The notes below the pieces were generated by a model. It was not told where the DNA came from. It ran no database searches and saw only the letters and a program-made list of their open reading frames with translations. This document shows, one piece after another, positions 1 through 6,053 of a stretch of DNA of 7,033 bases. Every line of letters starts with the position of its first letter. Position 1 is the first letter of the stretch. The position numbers were made by a program, and so were the translations under genes. Source of the stretch: Actinomycetes bacterium. Lineage in GTDB: Bacteria; Actinomycetota; Acidimicrobiia; Acidimicrobiales; Microtrichaceae. Location: positions 1-7,033 of the forward strand of contig JAEWED010000155.1 in NCBI GenBank assembly GCA_023389745.1, written 5' to 3'.

Positions 1-35
1 ATCTCGTCCTCGTCGACGGTTGCTGCATCGAACAT
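1..35 (-). CDS. Start of an SOS-controlled gene, truncated by the window edge
   Basis: An ATG at 35-33 opens a minus-strand reading frame that runs off the window after 11 codons (MFDAATVDEDE). The start codon lies inside a perfect LexA box, so the box itself encodes the first residues Met-Phe-Asp/Glu. A TAnnnT-type -10 (TAGTGT, 48-43) sits at the right distance for a transcript beginning at or next to the ATG, which would make it leaderless. Actinobacterial DUF222/HNH (13E12-repeat) proteins often begin MFE or MFD, with the SOS box over the start codon; that is my best guess from general knowledge, but 11 residues cannot prove it. A second ATG at 28-26 in another frame is an alternative start (MQQPSTRTR). 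What is firm is that a DNA-damage-type operator faces a gene lying beyond base 1. Confidence 0.5.
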   Translation of the reverse strand, partial: MFDAATVDEDE

Positions 36-43
36 ACGTTCGA
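28..43 (-). promoter_or_regulatory. LexA/SOS box (perfect 16-bp palindrome)
   Basis: The sequence TCGAACATACGTTCGA is a perfect match to the actinobacterial/mycobacterial SOS box TCGAAC-N4-GTTCGA. The only gene it can control is the minus-strand gene running off the left edge, because the plus-strand side is the 3' end of the methyltransferase gene. The box overlaps the putative start codon and lies immediately downstream of a candidate -10, so bound LexA would block transcription initiation. Confidence 0.85.
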
Positions 44-69
44 CACTAACAACGACCACCGACACTCAA
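43..69 (-). promoter_or_regulatory. Candidate promoter of the SOS-controlled gene
   Basis: Reading on the minus strand, TTGAGT (69-64) could be a -35 and TAGTGT (48-43) fits the actinobacterial TAnnnT -10, with a short 15-nt spacer. Counting down from the -10 puts the transcript start at about 36-35, next to the ATG at 35. An alternative reading is that TTGTTAGTG (52-44) followed 7 nt later by TATGTT (36-31) is a degenerate copy of the RecA-independent damage promoter (TTGTCRGTG-N8-TAnnnT). It has one substitution and a spacer one base short. The two readings cannot be separated by eye. Confidence 0.4.
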
Positions 70-683
70 ACGGCCACGGCAACCACGGCCGCGTGAGGCC
101 GCCGACCGGCCTCGTCGACACCCGGCCGCTGTTGGCGTTCGACCTCCACGAAACCCGCCAGCCGGAGCCGTTCGCTGAGCTCGTCGACCGGCCATCGATA
201 CGCCGTCACGACCCGGTGGTCGAAGGCTTCGACCCGGTCGCAGTCGAAGAAGCCGACGACCAGGGTGCCGCCGGTCGCCGTCGCACGTCGCAGCTCGGCG
301 ACCACGTCGTCGATCTCATCGGGTCGCAGGTGGATCAGCGAGTACCACGCCAGGATGCCGGCGACGGACCGGTCGGGCACGGGGAGCCGGCGCAACGTGG
401 CGAGCTCGAACCGACTCGAGGGGAACGCTGTCCGAGCGTGCTCGATGAACTCCGGCACCTGGTCGATGCCCACGGTGTCGACACCGAGTGAGCACAGGTG
501 TTCGGTCAGGTGCCCGGGCCCGCAGCCCACATCGAGCACGACGCCGGGACGGATCGAGAGCCGGCGCGAGATCAGCTCGAGGTCGTCGGGATGCACTCCG
601 TCGGCGGTCCCGAGCAGCGAGATGTACTCGTCGGCCATGGCGCCGTACGCGTCTCGAACCGACTCGGCGGGATCAGCGGGCAC
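66..683 (-). CDS. Class I SAM-dependent methyltransferase
   Basis: This encodes a 205-residue cytosolic enzyme that should transfer a methyl group from S-adenosylmethionine; the acceptor is unknown. It has the Rossmann-type methyltransferase signature. Motif I, VVLDVGCGPG, is at residues 48-57. The acidic ribose-binding end of strand 2 is in VGIDQ (Asp74), the LAWYSLIHLRPDE segment is at about 111-123, and the GGTLVVGFF strand is at about 138-146, as in the Methyltransf_11/25 (UbiE-like) group. I chose the GTG at 683, which lies 4 nt after the stop codon of the acyltransferase. The frame stays open upstream to 791, but that extension is Ser/Pro-rich and overlaps the acyltransferase gene, so it is probably a shadow. 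There is no clear ribosome binding site; translational coupling to the upstream gene is likely. The family is sure, the substrate unknown. Confidence 0.85.
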   Translation of the reverse strand: MPADPAESVRDAYGAMADEYISLLGTADGVHPDDLELISRRLSIRPGVVLDVGCGPGHLTEHLCSLGVDTVGIDQVPEFIEHARTAFPSSRFELATLRRLPVPDRSVAGILAWYSLIHLRPDEIDDVVAELRRATATGGTLVVGFFDCDRVEAFDHRVVTAYRWPVDELSERLRLAGFVEVERQQRPGVDEAGRRPHAAVVAVAV

Positions 684-687
684 GGGT

Positions 688-1347
688 TCAGTCGGCGTCG
701 AGGCGGCGCACGACCTTGGCGGGGGAGCCGACGGCGACGCAGTGGTCGGGCAGGTCGCCGGTGACGACCGAGTTGGCACCGACGACGACACGCTCGCCGA
801 TCGTCACACCCGGCAGCACCACCACGCCGGTGCCGATCCACGACTGGTTGCCGATGCGCACCGGTTGCGCGGGTTCCATCGCGACGCCGATCGGCGCGTC
901 GGGGTTCGACGAGTCGTGCCCGGCGTCGGTGAGGTAGACGTCGGGACCGAACCAGACGTCGTCGCCGATCTCGATCGACCGGTGCGCGATCACGGTCAGT
1001 CCACGCGCGGCCCAGACTCGCGACCCGACCCGGATCATCGGGCCGTCGGCGGGCGACCAGTCGAACTCGGGCGACGCTGCGAGCGTGGCGCCCGGCGAGA
1101 TCAGCGTGTCGCTGCCGATCGCGATCGCCGGCTCGCCCATGAGCAGGTTGTACGGCTGTTGCACCATGGATCGCTCGCCGAACTCGGCGAAGCCGTGCCG
1201 GTCAGCATCACCCGGTCCGACGTAGGCGTAGCGCAGCACCTGGCGGGCTCCCGCCACTGCGAGCACCGACGCCCGGTGGGCGAGCGGGTGCAGCACCTTG
1301 GCTCGCAACGTCACGGTTCGCCGCAGGATCGGCTCGGGAATCGGCAC
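688..1347 (-). CDS. Left-handed beta-helix (hexapeptide-repeat) acyltransferase
   Basis: This is a 219-residue protein. Its N-terminus (residues 1-60) is probably helical. It is followed by hexapeptide repeats in two blocks, about residues 70-150 and 160-200. The motif DAGHD (141-145) supplies a His typical of the acceptor-activating residue in the Maa/WcaF/NodL-like group, and the IG.GVVVLPGVTIGERVVVGANSVV pattern (171-195) and VGSPAKVVRR end (206-215) are characteristic. Such enzymes are trimers that acetylate or otherwise acylate sugars and related molecules using acyl-CoA. The start is GTG at 1347: a TGA lies in frame at 1401-1399 and no ATG, GTG or TTG lies between. No Shine-Dalgarno is visible. 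The gene lies 34 bp downstream of membrane partner A and 4 bp upstream of the methyltransferase, suggesting one transcript and perhaps joint modification of an envelope glycan or small molecule, which is inference. Confidence 0.87.
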   Translation of the reverse strand: MPIPEPILRRTVTLRAKVLHPLAHRASVLAVAGARQVLRYAYVGPGDADRHGFAEFGERSMVQQPYNLLMGEPAIAIGSDTLISPGATLAASPEFDWSPADGPMIRVGSRVWAARGLTVIAHRSIEIGDDVWFGPDVYLTDAGHDSSNPDAPIGVAMEPAQPVRIGNQSWIGTGVVVLPGVTIGERVVVGANSVVTGDLPDHCVAVGSPAKVVRRLDAD

Positions 1348-1381
1348 CCGGCGACGGTACCAACCCGCCGGGGCCGGGCCG

Positions 1382-2626
1382 TCAGCTGCCGCCAGAGTTC
1401 ATCGTGGTCGTGGTCGGGCCTGACTCCGAACCCTCGAAGTAGCCCCGGTCCAGTACGTCGATGCCGCGACGGTCGACCTCGGTCCAGAACTCCGTCTCGT
1501 CCATCGAGCGAAGGGAGTCGATGATCGTCAGCTGCTCGGCGAGCGTCAGTGGGGTCACACCGCTGGCCGTCGCCGGACCGAGCCGCACCCGGGCAACCCT
1601 GATCTCGACCCCGTCGTCGGTAGTGACCAGCGCAGTCTCCAGGTCGCCCAGGGACTCGACCATGACCCCGGGGCCGAGGTCCGGTCGGAGGACCGATTCG
1701 GGAAGAGCCTGCGCGGGATCGACGAGCTGGCCCGCTTCATCGACCTGACGCCAGAGTGTCGCAACGGGCCGAGGCAGTCCGGTGTGGGTGAGCGAGACGT
1801 TGATCTCGTCGCCGTCCCGGCTCGCCGCGGTGCGGAGTGTGACCGTCGAGGCAGGCCCATCTTCAGCCGCCGACACTCCGTACCAGCGGCCGACGGTCGC
1901 CGGGTCCCAGACCGGGACGAGTTCCACAGGTGGCACGAGCCGCTCGAGCGCCACTCGGACCCGTTCGGTGTCGGTGAGGGCGCCAGCGGTGTCGCCGATC
2001 TCGAGGACCAGATCACGCGCGACGTCCATGACCTCCGCGTCGGTGAGCCCGATGTAGCCGAACGAGAGGAATCCGGTCCGTCCGTCGCCGGTCACCTCGA
2101 GCCATGACGGGTCCTCGGCGGTTCGACCGTGCAGCAGCGAGTACGTGGTCGACTCGGTGAACTCGCTGGGCGGACCAGCGCCAGGGATGTCGGCGATGCT
2201 GCGGCCGGCGGGGCTCACGGCAAGGAGCTGGGTAGGCGCCTCGACGTCGTCAACAGCGATCTGCAGCGGGTACCGGAAGGACGACTCGATCACCGAGGCG
2301 ACCTCGAACCCGCTGTCATCGGCGGGCAGGCGCCAGATGCCGGACTCCTCGACCACGATCGGGTCGAGGTGTCCCGCTGGGCCAGCGTCGACATGTCCGT
2401 TGCCGCGGTCGCTGCCCCACCAGGCCAGGCCACCGGTGACGAGGGCCAGCACGGCAGCGGCAGCCAGCCAGGGTGAGCGACGCGAACGTGGGCGGTCGAA
2501 CTCGACAGCGGTCGGGGCGGTCGACGCATATGCATCGATCTCCAGGTTGTCGACGGCGCGGTGCAACAGCGCTCGCAGCCGCGCCTCCTCGGTGGGGTCG
2601 GGGTCGGTCTGCAGCAGGTCAGACAT
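1382..2626 (-). CDS. Membrane partner A of ECF sigma factor A (probable anti-sigma factor, cysteine-free)
   Basis: This is a 414-residue single-pass membrane protein. Residues 1-50 are charged and lie before the membrane segment. They include RLRALLHRAVDNLEI, which probably forms a helix that could grip the sigma factor. Residues 52-70 (WLAAAAVLALVTGGLAWW) form the membrane segment, and about 345 residues follow outside. The outer part has a GIWRLP motif (96-101) and ends with AEQLTIIDSLRSM and a Thr/Ser/Gly-rich tail. There is no cysteine, so the classical zinc anti-sigma motif HxxxCxxC is absent. The start codon overlaps the end of the sigma gene by 8 nt and is preceded by AGGAGG with a 6-nt spacer. 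The anti-sigma role rests on this coupling, the topology and the paralogous pair at 4204-5951. I do not recognise the outer domain. A coactivator or a lipid- or wall-sensing role is possible. Confidence 0.72.
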   Translation of the reverse strand: MSDLLQTDPDPTEEARLRALLHRAVDNLEIDAYASTAPTAVEFDRPRSRRSPWLAAAAVLALVTGGLAWWGSDRGNGHVDAGPAGHLDPIVVEESGIWRLPADDSGFEVASVIESSFRYPLQIAVDDVEAPTQLLAVSPAGRSIADIPGAGPPSEFTESTTYSLLHGRTAEDPSWLEVTGDGRTGFLSFGYIGLTDAEVMDVARDLVLEIGDTAGALTDTERVRVALERLVPPVELVPVWDPATVGRWYGVSAAEDGPASTVTLRTAASRDGDEINVSLTHTGLPRPVATLWRQVDEAGQLVDPAQALPESVLRPDLGPGVMVESLGDLETALVTTDDGVEIRVARVRLGPATASGVTPLTLAEQLTIIDSLRSMDETEFWTEVDRRGIDVLDRGYFEGSESGPTTTTMNSGGS

Positions 2627-3101
2627 CGTCGTCCTCCTCGGTCAGCAGGGTGCGGAGCGTCGCGAGCGATCGGTGGATGTGGGACTTCACGGTGCCGAGG
2701 GGTAGGTCGAGCAGCTCGGCGATCTCGGCGAGGGGCAGGTCGTCGTAGTAGCGCAGCACCACGCACGCTCGTTCGTCGGGGCGCAGCTGCGACAGGCGCT
2801 CCCAGAGCTCGTCGACCTCGGGGTCGTGCACCGCGACGGCGACGGGTTCCGGCCGCCGAACGGAGCGCCGCTTGCGCTGTCGCAGGTGGGACCGCGCTGC
2901 GTTCACGACCGCGGTGCGCAGGTACGCACCGGGTCGGTCGAGCTCGTCGATCCGTGGCGCGACGCGGGTGAACGCGTCCATGACGACCTCCTCGGCGACG
3001 TCCTGCGAGCCGGTCATCAGCGTGGCGAGTCGCACCATCGGCGCGAACTCGACGCGGAAGAGCTCACTCGCCTCCGGTGGGGTGGTGGTTCGGCCTCTCA
3101 C
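2619..3101 (-). CDS. ECF (group IV) RNA polymerase sigma factor A
   Basis: This 160-residue sigma factor has region 2 at about residues 13-77, including the FAPMVRLATLMTG..DVAEEVVMDAF core that binds polymerase and the -10 element. Region 4 lies at about 95-152: LRPDERACVVLRYYDDLPLAEIAELLDLPLG and then the TVKSHIHRSLATLR recognition helix for the -35. It resembles the actinobacterial SigE-type ECF family and has no extra C-terminal domain. I chose the GTG at 3101 because it lies 9 nt after a CGTC -10 element, giving a leaderless or nearly leaderless transcript, and because the same geometry holds for sigma factor B. The gene overlaps membrane partner A by 8 nt and begins 53 nt after corA. Its likely job is to switch on its own operon and an unknown regulon when the membrane partner releases it. 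Confidence 0.92.
   Translation of the reverse strand: MRGRTTTPPEASELFRVEFAPMVRLATLMTGSQDVAEEVVMDAFTRVAPRIDELDRPGAYLRTAVVNAARSHLRQRKRRSVRRPEPVAVAVHDPEVDELWERLSQLRPDERACVVLRYYDDLPLAEIAELLDLPLGTVKSHIHRSLATLRTLLTEEDDDV
2633..2638 (-). promoter_or_regulatory. Strong ribosome binding site for membrane partner A
   Basis: AGGAGG lies 6 nt before the ATG at 2626, inside the Glu/Asp-rich last codons of the sigma factor gene. It fixes the start and supports translation of the partner at a level matched to the sigma factor. The matching site in the paralogous module is at 5471-5476. Confidence 0.75.
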
Positions 3102-3110
3102 ACCCTCAAC

Positions 3111-3137
3111 GACGCCGAGACCCCGGACGAGGTTGCA
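3111..3137 (-). promoter_or_regulatory. Probable autoregulated ECF promoter of sigma factor A
   Basis: On the minus strand, TGCAACC (3137-3131) is followed by exactly 16 nt and CGTC (3114-3111), and 9 nt later comes the GTG start at 3101. The AAC-type -35 and CGTC -10 are typical of ECF promoters. An element with the same boxes and spacings precedes sigma factor B (5961-5987). The whole site lies in the gap between corA and the sigma gene, so sigma factor A can be transcribed separately from corA. Confidence 0.75.
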
Positions 3138-3154
3138 TCACAACAGGCCGAACA

Positions 3155-4150
3155 TCAGAGCCAGCCGGACTTCTTGAAGGTGCGGTAGAGGAACAACATG
3201 ATCGACGCGATCACGCCGAGCACGACGTAATAGCCGTACTTCGACTGCAGCTCCGGCATCTCCTTGAAGTTCATGCCGTAGATGCCCGCGATCAGCGTGG
3301 GCACCGCGGCGATCGCGACCCACGCCGAGATCTTGCGCATGTCCTCGTTCTGGCGGACCGACACCTGGGTCAGGTTCGCCTCGAGCGCGCCGTTCAGGAT
3401 CTCTCGGTCGGCGGTGACCTGGTCGACCACGCGGTGCAGGTCGTCGTGGGTGTCGCGGAAGTAGCGGTGCAGCTCGTCGTTGAGCACCGGGTGCTGCAAC
3501 GTCGACAGCTTGGTGATCACGTCGACGAGCGGATTGACCGCCTTGAACAGCTCGAGGACCTCTCGCTTGAGGTCGTAGATGCGCTGGGTCGGGCTGTCGC
3601 GGGTCTCGGAGAAGACGGTCTCCTCGACCTCGGTGATGTCGTTGTCGATGCCGAGCAGCACGGGGGAGTAGGCCTCGACGACCTCGTCGATGATCGCGTG
3701 CATGACCGCACCGGGACCCTGGGCGAGCCACTCCGGGTCGGCCTCCATGCGGGCGCGCAGGTCGGTGAGGGTGACGGCGTCGCCGTGGCGCACGACGACG
3801 ATGTGGCGCGGTGAGGCCATCATCGTGATCTGGCCGATGTCGACGACCTCGGTCGAGTCGATGTAGCGAGCCGGGCGGATGACGACGGTGAGCGTGTCGC
3901 CGAAGACGTCGACCTTGGGTCGCTCGTGGGTGAGCGTCGCATCCTCGAGTGCGAGCGGGTGGATGCCGAACGCACTGGCCGCCCGCTGGAGTTCGTCGGT
4001 GCTCGGATCGAGCAGGCCAACCCAGACGAACCCGGAGTTCGAATCGGCCCCGCAGGCATTCGCGAGCTCGGTGAAGTCCTGGGTGCCGTTCAGATCGGGA
4101 TCGTCCGAGAGGCGAGTGCCGTGGCGGTAGGCGCCTTGTCCGATGATCAC
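3155..4150 (-). CDS. corA: CorA-family divalent metal-ion (Mg2+/Co2+) transport protein
   Basis: This 331-residue inner-membrane protein forms a pentameric channel for Mg2+ (and Co2+/Ni2+) in its family. It has the long cytoplasmic N-domain, a long stalk helix (about 200-272), two C-terminal membrane helices (about 274-291 and 306-324), and the diagnostic GMN motif at 292-294 (in YGMNF), followed by KEMPEL in the periplasmic loop. The basic C-terminal tail (RTFKKSGWL) is also typical. Length is normal. The start is GTG at 4150, because TGA is the codon directly upstream in frame. No Shine-Dalgarno is present, so it may be leaderless or translated from the upstream message. It sits exactly between the two sigma/partner modules, with 53-nt gaps on both sides, and may be co-transcribed with module B. 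Actual ion preference cannot be read from sequence. Confidence 0.93.
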   Translation of the reverse strand: MIIGQGAYRHGTRLSDDPDLNGTQDFTELANACGADSNSGFVWVGLLDPSTDELQRAASAFGIHPLALEDATLTHERPKVDVFGDTLTVVIRPARYIDSTEVVDIGQITMMASPRHIVVVRHGDAVTLTDLRARMEADPEWLAQGPGAVMHAIIDEVVEAYSPVLLGIDNDITEVEETVFSETRDSPTQRIYDLKREVLELFKAVNPLVDVITKLSTLQHPVLNDELHRYFRDTHDDLHRVVDQVTADREILNGALEANLTQVSVRQNEDMRKISAWVAIAAVPTLIAGIYGMNFKEMPELQSKYGYYVVLGVIASIMLFLYRTFKKSGWL

Positions 4151-4203
4151 TCAAGGAGTCTGCCACCGGGTGGAATGAAACCGTGCGGACCCGGACCGGC
4201 GGA

Positions 4204-5466
4204 TCAGTCGCCGAACTCGACCCCCGCGGCGCTGAGGCGCTCGGCGAACTCGTCCTCGCTCATCGCGACGAGGCTGTTGATGATGCGGAGCTGTTCGGCC
4301 TCGGACAGGGCCTCGGTCACGATGTCGACCGCGACGAGCGCGAGGTTGGCGGTGATCAGGACGCCGTCGTCGGTGAACACGCTGAGCAGCGGCGGCGACC
4401 GGGTCCCGGAGCGGGCGACCAGCGTCTCGATCACGTTGCGGCCCAGATCGGGGCGTCGCCGCATCGAGTAGGTCGGTGGGCCGGCAAGTCCCTGGTCCTG
4501 TGCGGCGACGAGGCTCAGGTCGCCCGACAGCTCGAAGCGGAGGAGCTGCGCCCAGGCCGGTGCCCCGTCGGTCCCGGCGATCTGCACGGCCACCTCGGGT
4601 CCGCCCGGCCCGTCGCCGGGGTTCGGGACACCCGGATCGCCCATCAAGGTGAGCTCGATCGACGGGCGGGCTCCGGCTCCACCGTGTGTGGTGTTCGAAC
4701 TGCCGTCCCAGTCGAAGCGGGTTCCGTCGGTCAATGCGAAGCGCTCGGTCAGCTGTTCGATCGACGCGTCGAAGCCCTCGCCCCGAGAGAGGTTCCCGGG
4801 TGCGGCGAAGACCTCGGCCAGCACACGCTCCAGCTCGGCCTGTCCGATGCCGGACACCGCGCCGCTCACGACCGCGTCGACCGAGGTCGGCTCGAGCTGG
4901 AACCAGATGGGTCCGCTTGTGCCCCAGCTGACGGTGAACCCATTGACCTCGTCGGAGAGCTCGACGGCACGGGCCGTCGCCGGTGGCACGCCGAACTGCT
5001 GGTAGGCCTCGACCAGCATCCAGCGCTGCGGGTCGGCCGGGTCGTCGACCGCCAACCGCCCTGGTGCGCTGCCCTCCCAACCAGAGGAGAACCCGGTCGA
5101 CTGCGCGGCGACCAGCTCGTAGCCGTCGAGGTCCTCGGGCAGGCGCCAGACGCCGGTCTGCTCGAGCACGTGGGGAGCGACGGTGACCGGTTGGGTCGAC
5201 GGGTCGGCGGGGCCGCTCTGCACGCGCTCGCCGTCATCGGCGGTGAACCACCATCCGGCGCCGATCGCTGCGACCACGACGAGCGCCGCAGCGGCGAGCC
5301 ATCGGGTGGGTGGGCGTCGCGACGAGTAGCGGACGGGAGCCGCGGGAGCGGGGACCTCGACGCGTGCGGCGGCGCCGCGGAGCAGCGCCGTGAGATCGTC
5401 GGCCTGGGCCGCGGTGAGGTCGAGCTCGGCGAGGTCGTCGTGGCTCGGTTCGTCGTGAAGGCTCAT
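4204..5466 (-). CDS. Membrane partner B of ECF sigma factor B (probable anti-sigma factor, cysteine-free)
   Basis: This 420-residue single-pass membrane protein is a divergent paralog of the protein at 1382-2626. Residues 1-52 precede the membrane and carry the related helix DDLTALLRGAAARVEV (23-38). The membrane segment is at about 56-74 (WLAAAALVVVAAIGAGWWF), and the remainder lies outside. GVWRLP at 105-110 matches GIWRLP of the paralog, and AEQLRIINSLVAMSEDEF near the C-terminus matches its AEQLTIIDSLRSMDETEF. The middle of the outer domain is poorly conserved between the two, consistent with different signals. There is no cysteine and no zinc anti-sigma motif. The ATG at 5466 overlaps the sigma stop (ATGA) and has AGGAGG 4 nt upstream. 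The frame continues upstream to 6057, but that part merely shadows the sigma gene. The anti-sigma role is inferred from context and topology. Confidence 0.72.
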   Translation of the reverse strand: MSLHDEPSHDDLAELDLTAAQADDLTALLRGAAARVEVPAPAAPVRYSSRRPPTRWLAAAALVVVAAIGAGWWFTADDGERVQSGPADPSTQPVTVAPHVLEQTGVWRLPEDLDGYELVAAQSTGFSSGWEGSAPGRLAVDDPADPQRWMLVEAYQQFGVPPATARAVELSDEVNGFTVSWGTSGPIWFQLEPTSVDAVVSGAVSGIGQAELERVLAEVFAAPGNLSRGEGFDASIEQLTERFALTDGTRFDWDGSSNTTHGGAGARPSIELTLMGDPGVPNPGDGPGGPEVAVQIAGTDGAPAWAQLLRFELSGDLSLVAAQDQGLAGPPTYSMRRRPDLGRNVIETLVARSGTRSPPLLSVFTDDGVLITANLALVAVDIVTEALSEAEQLRIINSLVAMSEDEFAERLSAAGVEFGD

Positions 5467-5951
5467 CGGTCCTCCTCGGTGAGCACGGTGCGGAGGGTCG
5501 CGAGTGCGCGGTGGATGTGGGACTTCACGGTGCCGAGCGGCAGGTCGAGCTGCTCGGCGATCGCGGCGAGGGGCAGGTCCTCGTAGAAGCGCAGGACCAC
5601 GCAGGCCCGCTCGTCGGGGCGGAGCTCGCCGAGGCGGTCCCACAGCTCGTCGACGCGGTGGTCCGTGGGCGTCGGCTCGACCGGCACGGGCAGACGCGCA
5701 TCGAGCGCCCGGCGTCGGTGGTGGGAGCGTGCCGCGTTGATCACCGCCGCACGCACGTACGCCGCGGGGTGCTCGATGTCGTCGAGCCGCGGGGCGACCC
5801 GCTCGAACGCGTCCATGGTCAGCTCCTCGGCGACGTGGTGGTCGCCGGTCAGCAGCGATGCCAGCCGCACCATCGGGTCGAAGCGCTCGCGGAAGAGCGC
5901 CTCGAACGTCGTCGCGTTCGTTCCGGTCGACAGGGTCCCTCCTCGATCCAC
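5463..5951 (-). CDS. ECF (group IV) RNA polymerase sigma factor B
   Basis: This 162-residue sigma factor is about two-thirds identical by eye to sigma factor A. Region 2 spans about residues 16-78 (FDPMVRLASLLTG..VAEELTMDAFERVAPR) and region 4 about 98-155. The helix LDLPLGTVKSHIHR..LATLRT is identical to that of sigma factor A except for one residue, so both should read the same -35 sequence. The linker between regions 2 and 4 differs. The frame is open to a start at 6026, but that would place the promoter inside the gene. The GTG at 5951 is preferred because it lies 9 nt after the CGTC element, exactly as in sigma factor A. The gene overlaps its membrane partner by 4 nt (ATGA) and is divergent from the ArsR operon. 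Confidence 0.92.
   Translation of the reverse strand: MDRGGTLSTGTNATTFEALFRERFDPMVRLASLLTGDHHVAEELTMDAFERVAPRLDDIEHPAAYVRAAVINAARSHHRRRALDARLPVPVEPTPTDHRVDELWDRLGELRPDERACVVLRFYEDLPLAAIAEQLDLPLGTVKSHIHRALATLRTVLTEEDR
5471..5476 (-). promoter_or_regulatory. Ribosome binding site for membrane partner B
   Basis: AGGAGG lies 4 nt before the ATG at 5466, within the final codons of sigma factor B. It decides the start of partner B over the longer open frame and mirrors the site at 2633-2638. Confidence 0.7.
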
Positions 5952-5960
5952 GCCCACAGT

Positions 5961-5987
5961 GACGCACGACGTGCCGGGAAGGTTGCA
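5961..5987 (-). promoter_or_regulatory. Probable autoregulated ECF promoter of sigma factor B
   Basis: On the minus strand, TGCAACC (5987-5981), a 16-nt spacer and CGTC (5964-5961) precede the GTG at 5951 by 9 nt. Boxes and both spacings are the same as for sigma factor A (3111-3137), while the spacer sequence differs, as expected for a selected promoter rather than a recent copy. A GTG at 5957 would fall too close to the -10. The nearest ArsR-type palindrome begins 20 nt upstream of the -35. Confidence 0.75.
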
Positions 5988-6007
5988 TTCGACTCGGAAC
6001 CTGCTCC

Positions 6008-6023
6008 TCAACCAATTGGTTGA
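6008..6023. promoter_or_regulatory. Operator palindrome 1 for the ArsR-family regulator
   Basis: TCAACCAATTGGTTGA is a perfect 16-bp palindrome. It overlaps the TTGACA -35 of the rightward promoter by four bases. The second copy is centred 46 bp away and shares both TCAACC and GGTTGA arms. A dimeric winged-helix repressor of the ArsR family encoded just downstream is the natural ligand, so binding here should repress its own operon. Confidence 0.75.
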
Positions 6024-6048
6024 CAAGGGGGCGGTATGGCGCGAAGGT
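6020..6048 (+). promoter_or_regulatory. Promoter of the ArsR/AHSA1 operon
   Basis: TTGACA (6020-6025) is a perfect housekeeping -35. After 17 nt, GAAGGT (6043-6048) keeps the critical A at position 2 and T at position 6 of a TAnnnT -10 but is otherwise weak. A start at about 6055 would fall in palindrome 2, leaving a leader of roughly 58 nt before the GTG at 6113. The flanking palindromes cover the -35 and the start site. Confidence 0.55.
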
Positions 6049-6053
6049 GATCT

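Noticed and set aside
1348..1381. GC-rich stretch between membrane partner A and the acyltransferase as a terminator
   Set aside because: Some pairing is possible, but there is no stable long stem and no U-tract on the minus strand.
265..1524. Long plus-strand open frame (419 codons) opposite the methyltransferase and acyltransferase
   Set aside because: Arg/Asp/His-rich shadow without motifs; the opposite strand encodes two clear enzyme families.
3496..3524. TGCAACG followed by CGTC on the plus strand
   Set aside because: The spacer is 18, the last -35 base differs, and it lies within corA on the opposite strand with no gene to drive.
3138..4166. Minus-strand open frame overlapping corA in another frame
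   Set aside because: Arg/His/Pro-rich composition and no motifs; the corA frame carries the GMN motif and membrane helices.
4163..4173. Small inverted repeat CCACCGGGTGG between membrane partner B and corA
   Set aside because: Only a 5-bp stem with a 1-nt centre and no T-run on either side; too weak to call a terminator or operator.
4183..5586. Long plus-strand open frame (467 codons) opposite membrane partner B and sigma factor B
   Set aside because: It is antisense to two well-supported genes, has low-complexity Arg/Gly/Asp-rich composition and no recognisable domain; long antisense frames are expected at this GC content.
5903..5920. CGAACG-N6-CGTTCG inverted repeat resembling an SOS box
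   Set aside because: The spacer is 6 rather than 4 bases between the CGAAC/GTTCG-type arms, and it lies inside the sigma factor B coding region.
5952..6026. Upstream extension of sigma factor B to a start at 6026
   Set aside because: It would place the TGCAACC/CGTC promoter and palindrome 1 inside the coding region and adds 25 residues absent from sigma factor A.
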